Counted from the first letter of the stretch, positions 7,490 to 14,853 are shown. The stretch: 20,484 nucleotides of DNA from Selenomonadaceae bacterium (GCA_016286075.1 JAEERZ010000011.1:1-20484), one strand, 5' to 3'. Program-made: numbers and translations. Notes: generated by a model not told the origin, from the sequence alone.

Positions 7490-7753
7490 ATGGAACTGAA
7501 AAACTACATGGAGACCATCGTGCTTAACTATCTTGACGTCGTGCTTGAAAAATATCCGAATTGCTGCAAATGCGAACAATGCCGGCAGGATATTGTCATG
7601 CTTGCGTTGAACCATTTGCCTCCCAAATATGTTTCATCGGATAAGGGCAACGTGTTCACGAAGCTCAGCCTCACGGAGTTGGAGAAAGAAGTACAGGTCA
7701 TCGAGGAGATCGCCAAGGCGATCGAGGTCGTGAGCAGGAGCCCTCGTCACTGA
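7490..7753 (+). CDS. ComFB-family protein (late competence/c-di-GMP-binding family), CCxCxxC
   Basis: A small cytoplasmic protein (87 aa) with the ComFB layout: MELKNYMETIVLNYLDVVLE helix, then YPNCCKCEQCRQDIVMLALN (residues 22-41) with Cys25, 26, 28 and 31 as likely zinc ligands, then NHLPPKYV and a C-terminal helix. In Bacillus the name comes from the comF operon. Later work on cyanobacterial members reports cyclic di-GMP binding, so a second-messenger role is possible but not shown here. Start at ATG 7490 follows AGGAAGG; the frame extends upstream to 7466 without a better site. It has its own promoter and is not beside comFA or comFC. Confidence 0.82.
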   Translation: MELKNYMETIVLNYLDVVLEKYPNCCKCEQCRQDIVMLALNHLPPKYVSSDKGNVFTKLSLTELEKEVQVIEEIAKAIEVVSRSPRH

Positions 7754-7782
7754 TGATTCCTTTCGGAAAAAATGACGAATGA

Positions 7783-7811
7783 TTGATTTTCATAAAACGC
7801 TATGGTAAGAT
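7783..7811 (+). promoter_or_regulatory. Promoter upstream of secG
   Basis: TTGATT (7783-7788), a 17-base spacer and TAAGAT (7806-7811) with TGG before it (extended -10). It lies 33 bases before the secG GTG. Confidence 0.6.
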
Positions 7812-7843
7812 ATAGGGCAAGCTTTACAGGGGAGGATTGATCG

Positions 7844-8071
7844 GTGCTTACGGTTTTGATGGTGCTCGACGCATTGGTCGCAATCGTTCTGATTGCCGCG
7901 GTGCTCGGACAGGAGCCGAAGTCCGCCGGAATGGGCGGAATGGACGGCGGCGGGAATACGGTCTTCAGCGGACAGGTGCGCGGAATGGATGCGCTTTTGG
8001 CTCGTGTGACGATGGTATTTGCCGCGTTGTTCGCGGTCATAACGCTGGCGATTGCGAAATTGACGATGTGA
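7844..8071 (+). CDS. secG: Preprotein translocase subunit SecG
   Basis: Small inner-membrane component of the SecYEG channel. The 75-aa protein has two hydrophobic helices (about 3-22 and 52-72) around a Gly-rich loop with VLGQEPKSAGMGGMDGGG and a FSGQVRGMDALLARVT stretch; this order and the LLxRxT motif before helix 2 are typical. It starts at a GTG behind a strong GGAGG. In Bacillus and relatives secG precedes an esterase, rnr and smpB, the same order as here, although a terminator after secG suggests partly separate expression. Confidence 0.93.
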   Translation: MLTVLMVLDALVAIVLIAAVLGQEPKSAGMGGMDGGGNTVFSGQVRGMDALLARVTMVFAALFAVITLAIAKLTM

Positions 8072-8075
8072 TTTA

Positions 8076-8111
8076 AAAAGCGTTCCCGGCTTTCGGCTTG
8101 GGAACGTTTTT
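8076..8111 (+). terminator. Rho-independent terminator after secG
   Basis: CGTTCCC (8081-8087) pairs with GGGAACG (8100-8106), the stem being flanked by AAAAA before and five T after. It ends the secG transcript or attenuates transcription into the esterase-rnr-smpB genes. Confidence 0.85.
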
Positions 8112-8149
8112 CATGTTATGGGGAATTGCTTCAAAGGTGGTGTGGACGC

Positions 8150-8914
8150 TTGGTGCTTCAAGAGGCGGAGCCTTTCTATTTCAATGGAGGATCGACGGGC
8201 GTCCTGCTTTTGCATGGGTTGAGCGGATCGCCTGCGGAAATGCGCTTGCTCGGGGAAGTTCTCGCCGAAGCCGGATTTACGGTGCTGGCAATTCGATTGC
8301 CGGGACACGGTACGGTGCCCGAAGATTTGGAGAGAACTACGGCCGGCGATTGGCTGGCGGCTGCGATGGATGGTTATGCAATTTTAGATTCGGATAAGAA
8401 AGTGAAGCGGATCGCCGTTGCAGGACACTCTATGGGAGCTTTGCTGGCGCTGAAACTTGCTTCGATGCGTCAAGTGTCGCATGTGATTTCCGTATCGGCG
8501 CCGTTTTTCATCCGAAAGGAGCGAGGCGTTGAGTTCTTGCCGCCGAGGGAGAAAGCGAAAGGACTGTTCCTCCCGAAAAAGCAGCCGCGGCTGCCGGGCA
8601 TTCCCGTCAGGTGCATGTCGGGGTATGCGGTGATGCCGCTCCTGTCGGTGCATGAACTGCTTGATTTAACGGAGGCGGCTCGGGAAGCGCTGCCGAAAGT
8701 TTACGCGCCGCTGCTGGTAGTGCAGGGAGAAAAAGATCACACAGTGAAGACGGAAAGCGCGCAGTATATCGCGGACCATGCGGCTTCGGAGGTCAAGCGG
8801 GTCGTTTTGCTGCCGCAGGCCGGTCATCGGGTGCTGCTCGGGATAGAACGGGAAAGAGCGTTTTCTGAGATTATCGGGTTTTTGCGAATGGAGGATATTA
8901 GAGATACTGAATAA
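8150..8914 (+). CDS. Carboxylesterase (alpha/beta hydrolase, Est family)
   Basis: Soluble alpha/beta hydrolase of about 254 aa that hydrolyses short-chain carboxylic or monoacylglycerol esters. Motifs are GVLLLHGLSGSP (oxyanion region), GHSMG with nucleophile Ser94, the Asp in VVQGEKDH (about 196) and His226 in PQAGHRV. The start is uncertain: the frame is open from a TTG at 8126, but AAAGGTGG at 8133-8140 points to TTG 8150 (or GTG 8153), and homologues begin about there, just before xxAEPFYF. It is the conserved partner gene between secG and rnr in Bacillota; why it travels with RNA-decay genes is not known. It ends 13 bases before rnr. Confidence 0.9.
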   Translation: MVLQEAEPFYFNGGSTGVLLLHGLSGSPAEMRLLGEVLAEAGFTVLAIRLPGHGTVPEDLERTTAGDWLAAAMDGYAILDSDKKVKRIAVAGHSMGALLALKLASMRQVSHVISVSAPFFIRKERGVEFLPPREKAKGLFLPKKQPRLPGIPVRCMSGYAVMPLLSVHELLDLTEAAREALPKVYAPLLVVQGEKDHTVKTESAQYIADHAASEVKRVVLLPQAGHRVLLGIERERAFSEIIGFLRMEDIRDTE

Positions 8915-8927
8915 GTGGATCGGAAGT

Positions 8928-11417
8928 ATGGAAACAGAAATGAAAGAAAAAATTGTAAGTTATATGCGTGATTCGGTGCGCCGCCCTATCACGGCGGAGG
9001 CGCTGGCGGAGGAATTGGGCGTCAAGGGCGCGGCGTTAGAGCCGTTTTTTGAGGCGCTTTCAGAGTTGGAGCAGACGGCGGTCGTGATACGCAACCGCAG
9101 CGGCCTTTACGGTCTGCCGGAGCGTATGAATCTCGTGGTCGGAAAGCTCAGCATGTCGGGCAAGGGTTACGGGTTCATCATTCCCGACGTTCGGCAAAAG
9201 GAAACGGATACGGACGTTTTCGTGCCGGGTGCGATGCTGGCGTCGGCGATGAACGGCGACCGCGTGGTGGCGCGCGTCGCGCCGTCGGAGATTCCGGGGC
9301 GCTCCCGTGAGGGCGAGATTATCCGCATTGTCGAGCGCGCGAATACGAAGATTGTCGGCACCTTTGCCTCGTCCAAGTCCTTCGGCTTTGTGACGCCGGA
9401 CGACCAAAAAATCGGACAGGACATCTTTATCCCGAAGAAATCCTTCGGCGGCGCGAAAACGGGCATGAAGGTCGTCGCTGAGATCACGAAGTGGCCGGAG
9501 GGGCGGCACAGCGCCGAGGGAGCGGTAGTCGAGCTACTTGGGCGCGCGGGCGATCCTGGCGTCGACGTGCTGTCCGTCATGCGGCAATACGACCTTGTGC
9601 AGGAGTTTCCTCATGACGTGCAGTCGGAGGCCGACCGTGTGCCGCAGAAGGTAAAGCCGGATGAGTGCCGGGGACGCCGCGACCGCCGGGAGCTTTCCGT
9701 GGTGACGGTAGACGGCGACGACTCGAAGGATTTCGACGACGCGGTGTATGCGGAGCGTCGCGCGGACGGCGGCTGGTTCCTTGGCGTCTATATCGCCGAC
9801 GTGAGCTGGTATGTGCGCGAGGGGCGTCCGCTGGACCGGGAGGCGTATGAGCGCGGGACCAGCGTCTATCTTGTCGATCGCGTAATCCCGATGCTTCCCT
9901 TTGCGCTGTCAAACGGCATTTGCAGCCTGAACCAGGGGGAAGACCGCCTCGCGATGGCCTGCGAGATGGAGCTCGACGCGAAGGGCGAAGTTACGCATTA
10001 CGAGATCGACCCGGCGGTAATCCGCGTCTATCGTCGGTTGACCTATAACGGCGTCAACGCATTGCTGGAAGGCAAGGCGAAGGATAAAGACGGAATCCTG
10101 CCGATGATCTCAGTGTTGAAAGACCTGCGCGACGCGCGCAAGGCGTATCGCAAAAAGCGCGGCTCGATTGATTTCAATATTCCAGAGGTCAAGGTGAAGC
10201 TGGACGACGCGGGGCGTCCCATCGGGCTGATCAAGCGTGTCGGTTCCGTGGCGGAATCGATCATCGAGGAGTGCATGCTGTTGGCTAACGAAACGGTGGC
10301 CGAGCACATGGAGAAAAAGGAGCTTCCTTTTATATATCGCGTACATGAGCAGCCGAACGAGGAAAAGATCGAGCGGCTGAACCAGCTTCTTGCCGCCTTC
10401 GGTCAGCATATCCGTCCGAACGACAAAGGCGAGATCCGTCCGATGGACGTGCAGAAGGTTCTGGAGAAAGTGGAAGGCCGTCCTGAGGAGCGCATTGTCA
10501 GCACGGTGGCGCTTCGCTCCATGCAGCAGGCGCGCTATGCGGACCAGAGCCTCGGCCATTTCGGCCTCGCGGCTCGGTATTATACGCATTTCACATCGCC
10601 GATTCGCCGTTATCCTGACTTGATTGTCCATCGTCTGCTCCGCGAGACGTTTGCGACGGGTACGATTCCGGCGTCGCGGCAGGACAAGCTGCGGGGCGTA
10701 TTGCCCGATATCGCGCAGCATTCCTCGGTGCGGGAGCGCGTGGCGGTGGACGCCGAGCGCGAGACGACGGAGATGAAGGAAATCGAATACATGACGCAGT
10801 TCGTTGGGGATACGTTCCCCGGCGTCATCAGCGGCGTGACGGCCTTTGGCATTTTCGTCGAGCTGGAAAACGGTGTCGAAGGACTCGTCCACGTTTCACG
10901 CATGGTCAACGATTATTACGAATACGTCGAAGAACAGTACGCGCTGATCGGCGAGCGCACGAAAAAAGCCTACCGCCTCGGCGACGAGGTGGAGGTCGTG
11001 CTGGTGCGCGCCAGCGTCGAGGAGCGAAATATCGACTTCATCCTGAAGGACAACGGCGTATACGTCGCGGCGGACGAGAAGAAGGGAAAGGGAGCACCGA
11101 AGAAGAAAGGAGCGACTGCCCGGGGAGCGAAAGCGGCAGGCGAAGCGACTGCAAAGAAAGACACGAAGCGAAAGGGCGCAGACAAGGAAGCCGCGAAGAA
11201 AAAGACCGGCGAGAAAGGAAAGGGCGGCGCAAAGAAAGCGAAGGCCAAAGCGGGCATAAAAGAAAAAGCGGACGCCAAAAAGGCGAAGCCCGCAAAAAAG
11301 GAGAAGAAGACGGAAAAACCGGCGAAGGCCCGTCGCCGCGCTGCGAGAGCGGAAAGGCGGGACGAGCTGCCGAGCCGCGCAGTCTGGCCCGATCCGAAGC
11401 CGAAGCGCGGTAAATAA
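8928..11417 (+). CDS. rnr: Ribonuclease R
   Basis: Processive 3'-5' exoribonuclease that degrades structured RNA and, with tmRNA-SmpB, non-stop mRNAs. Domains in the 829-aa protein: winged-helix N-terminus (about 1-65), two cold-shock domains (about 70-120, with GKGYGFIIPD, and 140-200, with SKSFGFVTPD), the RNB catalytic domain (about 245-580) with the metal-binding cluster DGDDSKDFDDAV (262-273) and QARYADQSLGHFGLA, an S1 domain (about 625-705; PGVISGVTAFGIFVELENG) and a lysine/alanine-rich tail (716-829). The tail of about 114 residues is long and made of AKK-type repeats. ATG 8928 has only a close GGAAG before it; an ATG at 8940 is possible. Next gene is smpB. Confidence 0.97.
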   Translation: METEMKEKIVSYMRDSVRRPITAEALAEELGVKGAALEPFFEALSELEQTAVVIRNRSGLYGLPERMNLVVGKLSMSGKGYGFIIPDVRQKETDTDVFVPGAMLASAMNGDRVVARVAPSEIPGRSREGEIIRIVERANTKIVGTFASSKSFGFVTPDDQKIGQDIFIPKKSFGGAKTGMKVVAEITKWPEGRHSAEGAVVELLGRAGDPGVDVLSVMRQYDLVQEFPHDVQSEADRVPQKVKPDECRGRRDRRELSVVTVDGDDSKDFDDAVYAERRADGGWFLGVYIADVSWYVREGRPLDREAYERGTSVYLVDRVIPMLPFALSNGICSLNQGEDRLAMACEMELDAKGEVTHYEIDPAVIRVYRRLTYNGVNALLEGKAKDKDGILPMISVLKDLRDARKAYRKKRGSIDFNIPEVKVKLDDAGRPIGLIKRVGSVAESIIEECMLLANETVAEHMEKKELPFIYRVHEQPNEEKIERLNQLLAAFGQHIRPNDKGEIRPMDVQKVLEKVEGRPEERIVSTVALRSMQQARYADQSLGHFGLAARYYTHFTSPIRRYPDLIVHRLLRETFATGTIPASRQDKLRGVLPDIAQHSSVRERVAVDAERETTEMKEIEYMTQFVGDTFPGVISGVTAFGIFVELENGVEGLVHVSRMVNDYYEYVEEQYALIGERTKKAYRLGDEVEVVLVRASVEERNIDFILKDNGVYVAADEKKGKGAPKKKGATARGAKAAGEATAKKDTKRKGADKEAAKKKTGEKGKGGAKKAKAKAGIKEKADAKKAKPAKKEKKTEKPAKARRRAARAERRDELPSRAVWPDPKPKRGK

Positions 11418-11457
11418 TAGTAAATTATAAGGAAGCGTGGAAAGGAGGGAGCGCGCG

Positions 11458-11931
11458 ATGGGACAGAAGAACGCGGCGGAAAAGACCGTCTGTGACAACC
11501 GAAAGGCGCGGCACGATTATTTCATTCATGAGACATACGAAGCGGGTATAGAGCTCTTCGGCACGGAGGTCAAGTCGCTCCGCGCGGGAAAGGCGAACCT
11601 GAAAGACGCCTATGGCACGGTGAAAAAGGGCGAGCTTTTCATCGAGGGAATGCACATTAGTCCTTATGAGCAGGGCAATATCTTCAATCGCGATCCGCTC
11701 CGCCCGAAAAAACTTCTGATGCACAAATCGGAAATCCTGAAGCTGTTCGGCAAGACGAGGGAAAAAGGTTTCACGCTGGTGCCGCTCCGCGTCTATTTCA
11801 AACGCGGCCGTGCGAAAATGGAAATCGCGTTGGCCAGCGGCAAGCACACCTTCGATAAGCGGCGCACATTGGCCGACAAGGCGATGAAGCGCGACGTCGA
11901 GAGGGCGCTGAAAGAACGTCAGCAGGGGTAA
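11458..11931 (+). CDS. smpB: SsrA-binding protein SmpB
   Basis: Binds tmRNA and delivers it to stalled ribosomes for trans-translation. The 157-aa protein has the OB-fold core motifs CDNRKARHDYFIHETYEAGI, ELFGTEVKSLRAGKANLKDA, YEQGNIFNRDPLRPKKLLMH and the C-terminal basic segment KRRTLADKAMKRDVERALK that reaches into the mRNA channel. ATG 11458 follows GGAGGG by 7 bases; the frame extends to 11437 but without a site. It is 40 bases after rnr and likely cotranscribed. The tmRNA gene itself is not found in the following 400 bases. Confidence 0.97.
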   Translation: MGQKNAAEKTVCDNRKARHDYFIHETYEAGIELFGTEVKSLRAGKANLKDAYGTVKKGELFIEGMHISPYEQGNIFNRDPLRPKKLLMHKSEILKLFGKTREKGFTLVPLRVYFKRGRAKMEIALASGKHTFDKRRTLADKAMKRDVERALKERQQG

Positions 11932-11935
11932 AAAT

Positions 11936-11984
11936 AACGGTCATGCAGCGTGTACGGGATGTACATGACGGCATGGCCGTTTTC
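11936..11984 (+). terminator. Hairpin terminator after smpB
   Basis: AACGGTCATGC (11936-11946) pairs with GCATGGCCGTT (11971-11981), ending in TTTTC. Between the arms lies a second hairpin, TGTAC-GGGAT-GTACA. It begins 5 bases past the smpB stop. Confidence 0.75.
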
Positions 11985-12020
11985 TATTTGCAATGCAACA
12001 ACAAATAAATTTCGAATGAA

Positions 12021-12036
12021 TGTTTCACGTGAAACA
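12021..12036. promoter_or_regulatory. parS centromere site 1
   Basis: TGTTTCACGTGAAACA is a perfect 16-bp palindrome identical to the Bacillus-type chromosomal parS consensus bound by ParB/Spo0J. ParB spreads from such sites and loads SMC condensin; they cluster around the replication origin. Confidence 0.95.
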
Positions 12037-12092
12037 ATCGAACATAACCTGAAAGCTTTTTCAGAATTCGTTTTGTCTTTGAAATGACAAGC

Positions 12093-12100
12093 GTTTCACG
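12093..12100 (+). promoter_or_regulatory. parS half-site
   Basis: GTTTCACG matches one side of parS through its centre, but the other side (AGTTTTA) does not. It lies between the two full sites, 72 and 61 bases from the equivalent positions in them. It could be a decayed third site or chance. Confidence 0.3.
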
Positions 12101-12153
12101 AGTTTTAAAAATTGAAAAATTATGCAGCGAACAAAAATATAAAACCGAAAGAA

Positions 12154-12169
12154 TGTTTCACGTGAAACA
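12154..12169. promoter_or_regulatory. parS centromere site 2
   Basis: A second perfect TGTTTCACGTGAAACA, 133 bases from the first. Two exact 16-mers in one intergenic region exclude chance and mark a ParB loading locus. Confidence 0.95.
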
Positions 12170-12285
12170 TTTGGAAATCGTTCCCGAATTGTTTCGAGTG
12201 ATTAGAACATGTTGAAAGTTTCAGGCGGCTTTGTTTTTTCTGGCATTGTTTTTTAGCGCAATCGACCAATAGTTTCAATCGTTTC

Positions 12286-12314
12286 TTGAAAATTGGGGAA
12301 CTTTATGATAAAAC
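12286..12314 (+). promoter_or_regulatory. Possible fic promoter inside the inverted repeat
   Basis: TTGAAA (12286-12291), 17 bases, then TAAAAC (12309-12314). The left arm of the inverted repeat fills the spacer, so a protein bound to the repeat would block this promoter. The -10 is a weak match. Confidence 0.4.
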
Positions 12315-12337
12315 AATATTGTCAAAAGTTCCCCAAT
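12292..12337. repeat. 13-bp perfect inverted repeat upstream of fic (operator or leader hairpin)
   Basis: ATTGGGGAACTTT (12292-12304) and AAAGTTCCCCAAT (12325-12337) are perfect inverse copies 20 bases apart. The centre contains another palindrome, ACAATATTGT (12313-12322). The right arm ends a few bases before the fic ribosome site (AAAGGA, 12339-12344). No T-tract follows on either strand, so a terminator is unlikely. An autoregulatory operator or translation-controlling hairpin fits the position. Confidence 0.75.
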
Positions 12338-12351
12338 GAAAGGATATAACC

Positions 12352-13290
12352 ATGAACAATGAATATCGGGAAATACAGGAATTATTGCAGCGGCGGGCGG
12401 ATTTGCAGGCTCGGCTGAAGTTGCTTCCTTATGACGGCAGCCCGGAGATTAAGGAGCGCGGCGATGGCAAGTATCTTTATATCCGAAAACGTATCGCGGG
12501 CAAACTGACAAGCAAGTATGTGGACGTTTATTCGGACGAACTGTATGACGCGCTCCTGCGTTACGCCAAAGAGGGCAGGGAACTGCGGAAAGAGCTTCGC
12601 CGTGCCGAAAAGCGTCTTGCGCAGCTCGGTTATGCTACGGAGGAGCTTTCCGAACGGGTGCTACGGAATATTGATTTCGCCCGGGCTAATTTGAAGGCGA
12701 ACATTTACGACCAAGCGGTTCTGGAAGGGGTGGCGACTTCCTTCCCGCAAACGGAGGATATTATCGAAAACGGGCGCGTCAGCGGCGTTTCGGCGAATGA
12801 CGTGCAGAAAATATTAAACTTGAAGCACGCATGGGAATTTGTGATGGATCGGGATGTAATCGCCACGAAAACCGATTATTATATCCTTTGCCATATCGCC
12901 CAGCTCGTCAATGAGGGATTTTATAACGAGGGGGGGCGGATTCGCGGCGTCCCGGTAACAATCGGCGGGACGTCCTATGTGCCTCCGATGCCGATGGAGC
13001 TTGACGTCAAGGAACATATCGCGGGGATTATCGCGGACGGCGGGGAGCCTGTCGAGGTCGCCGTCCGGCTGTGCCTTTATTGTATGAAAACGCAGGTTTT
13101 CAATGACGGAAACAAACGCGCTGCGGTGATTTTCGCCAATCATTATCTAATCGGACAGGCTGCCGGATTGCTTGTGATTCCCGAAAAAGATGTGCCGGAG
13201 TTCAAGCGTCTGCTTGTGGCGTACTATGAAGACAAGGACAGCGGGGAAATGGTTGCGTTTATGAAGGAGAAATGCTGGAGAAGAATGTGA
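12352..13290 (+). CDS. Fic-domain protein with non-canonical FIC motif (catalytic His replaced by Gln)
   Basis: A 312-aa protein. Residues 1-95 are charged and helical with a probable coiled coil (ELRKELRRAEKRLAQLG), and hold a KYLYIRKRIAGKLTSKYVDVY strand-like segment. Residues about 110-300 are the Fic fold. The active loop reads QVFNDGNKRAA (248-258), where HPFxDGN(G/K)R is expected, so the general-base His is Gln248 and the Pro is Val249, while the phosphate-binding DGNKR is intact. The putative inhibitory-helix motif, normally (S/T)xxxE(G/N), reads QAVLEG (121-126). Canonical Fic enzymes transfer AMP to protein hydroxyls; this one should not do that by the usual mechanism. Start at ATG 12352 follows AAAGGA by 7 bases. 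No separate antitoxin gene is beside it. Confidence 0.85.
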   Translation: MNNEYREIQELLQRRADLQARLKLLPYDGSPEIKERGDGKYLYIRKRIAGKLTSKYVDVYSDELYDALLRYAKEGRELRKELRRAEKRLAQLGYATEELSERVLRNIDFARANLKANIYDQAVLEGVATSFPQTEDIIENGRVSGVSANDVQKILNLKHAWEFVMDRDVIATKTDYYILCHIAQLVNEGFYNEGGRIRGVPVTIGGTSYVPPMPMELDVKEHIAGIIADGGEPVEVAVRLCLYCMKTQVFNDGNKRAAVIFANHYLIGQAAGLLVIPEKDVPEFKRLLVAYYEDKDSGEMVAFMKEKCWRRM

Positions 13291-13321
13291 GATGGGCGTA
13301 TTTCCCCGCATAGCGAAGTGT

Positions 13322-13329
13322 GATACAAT
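13322..13329 (+). promoter_or_regulatory. Extended -10 promoter element for the lipase gene
   Basis: TGA directly before TACAAT (13324-13329) makes an extended -10; the -35 (TTTCCC, 17 bases upstream) is poor. It suggests the lipase is transcribed separately from fic. Confidence 0.45.
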
Positions 13330-13382
13330 AATAGCGCTTAGTAAGAATTGGAGAACATATCATCATTGAGAGGTTGAACCGT

Positions 13383-14837
13383 ATGGCGCGAAAGGCGTTT
13401 GCTATTTTTACTCAGTCAGTTTCCGTTGCGTTCTTGGCGTGCGCGCTTTGCTTTTTGCCCGTTGGGGCGCAGGCGGCGAATACGGGCGGATACGAAGATG
13501 GAAAATCGGCGGTTTTTGAGGAAGAGGCGAAGCCGAATCCACCGCTGGAATATCTGTGCTCGCTGATTTCGCTGGCGAGCTACAGCGACCGCATCGGTCT
13601 CGTCGCGCGGGAGTCGTTGGCGGACAACGGCTGGGTGCTTCAGCCGTACCGTGAAGATACGGAGAAGGTCGCGGCGAAATATTATTTCATGAAAAACGAC
13701 AAATTGCCGGTCGACGGGGCGCGTTATCTCGTTTCGGTGACGGGAACCAGCGATTTGAAGGACGTAAAGGCCGATCTTTCGATGCATAAAGTTCCGTTTG
13801 CAGGGAAGACGCCCGATGAATTCGAGAAGGAAATGAAGCGTCCGAAGATGAGCCCGGCGGAGCCGCTGACGCATGGCGGCTTTACCCGTTATACGCAGAC
13901 GGCGTTTTTTTCACATCGGGAAAACGGCAAGACCTTCGGCGAGGAAATTGCGGAACTGTTGAAGAACGAGCCGGACGCAAAGCTTTGTATCACCGGGCAT
14001 AGCCTTGGCGGGGCGGTGGCGGTGCTTTTCGCGGCGCGGCTGATGTCGATGGGCGTTTCGACGGAACAACTTGATGTCGTAACTTTCGGTGCGCCTGCCG
14101 TTGGAAACCGCGCGTTTGCGGATGCGTACAGCGATATGCCTGTGGACCGGATCGCGATGACGGGCGATCCTATCCATGCCGCCATCCAGTCCATTGATAC
14201 AAGTTACGCGCAGTTCGGCAGCGTGCAGCATTGGCACAGGCCGAGAGGTTCCGAGCGATTCCAGCACGATATAACGGGCTATGCGGACGTGGCGCTCCGT
14301 CGGTATTTCGACTTTGTGACGGAGAAGCGGCGGGAGGCGGAGCGGTTCCAGGAGGACGGCGTGCCCTATGAGGGCGACGCGGTGCGTGCGCGGGATAATT
14401 TAGGCGATGAAAACAAAACGCCCAACGTGTTGCTCTTTGCAGATTACGCGCTGGACGACGCAATTATCGACGATGTGCCTTATATGCGGTTGGCGGCCTT
14501 CGATATCCTGCGCCGGGAAATGGGCGGTCTCGTGGTGGCCCGCACCTCGTTTTCTGCTTTACCCGGAGAGAATAAAGTCGCGGAGGCGGTGCGACAGGCA
14601 CGGGATATGGGCTGTCGTTATTTGCTGATTCAGAAATACGCCAGCGAACGCTTGAAGAATAAGCGCTTTGGGTACAAGATTTCATTGGAGGAAGCCCTTT
14701 ACGATGCGAGGGGCAATCCGCTTGTGCTGCAAAGCTTTACGACGAACACGGACACCATGACGCCTATCCTCGCCGCGCTTTACAACGAGGCGGCCGGACG
14801 TGAACGCCGTCAGGCTGTTTTGCAAGGCGGACAGTAA
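13383..14837 (+). CDS. Secreted class 3 lipase with C-terminal domain of unknown function
   Basis: An exported protein of 484 aa. The Sec signal peptide (MARKAF, hydrophobic core, then LPVGAQA|AN) is predicted to be cut after residue 31. A Lipase_3 alpha/beta hydrolase domain spans about 55-300, with LVSVTGTSD, the nucleophile elbow ITGHSLGGAVA (Ser207), VTFGAPAVGN, the Asp in MTGDPIHA (262) and candidate His residues around HWH (283-285). Residues about 335-470 form a second alpha/beta domain (VLLFADYALDD, GCRYLLIQKYASE, YKISLEEALYDARGNPLV) that I cannot assign. It probably acts on lipids or acyl esters outside the cytoplasmic membrane. ATG 13383 is chosen because GAGAGG lies 9-10 bases before it; a TTG at 13374 overlaps that site. 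Confidence 0.85.
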   Translation: MARKAFAIFTQSVSVAFLACALCFLPVGAQAANTGGYEDGKSAVFEEEAKPNPPLEYLCSLISLASYSDRIGLVARESLADNGWVLQPYREDTEKVAAKYYFMKNDKLPVDGARYLVSVTGTSDLKDVKADLSMHKVPFAGKTPDEFEKEMKRPKMSPAEPLTHGGFTRYTQTAFFSHRENGKTFGEEIAELLKNEPDAKLCITGHSLGGAVAVLFAARLMSMGVSTEQLDVVTFGAPAVGNRAFADAYSDMPVDRIAMTGDPIHAAIQSIDTSYAQFGSVQHWHRPRGSERFQHDITGYADVALRRYFDFVTEKRREAERFQEDGVPYEGDAVRARDNLGDENKTPNVLLFADYALDDAIIDDVPYMRLAAFDILRREMGGLVVARTSFSALPGENKVAEAVRQARDMGCRYLLIQKYASERLKNKRFGYKISLEEALYDARGNPLVLQSFTTNTDTMTPILAALYNEAAGRERRQAVLQGGQ

Positions 14838-14853
14838 ACTAAACCGAAAGAAT

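Larger units (their letters stand above)
11985..12351. other. AT-rich non-coding region with parS sites and fic control region
   Basis: Apart from the two parS sites, the half-site and the inverted repeats listed separately, I see no ORF, tmRNA or other RNA gene here. GTTTC/GAAAC words recur through it (for example at 12093, 12190, 12272 and 12281), but only two make the full palindrome. Confidence 0.7.

Noticed and set aside
11932..12351. tmRNA (ssrA) gene after smpB
   Set aside because: Looked for the tRNA-like ends and GCCA-type 3' terminus; none present. The stretch holds a terminator, parS sites and the fic control region instead.
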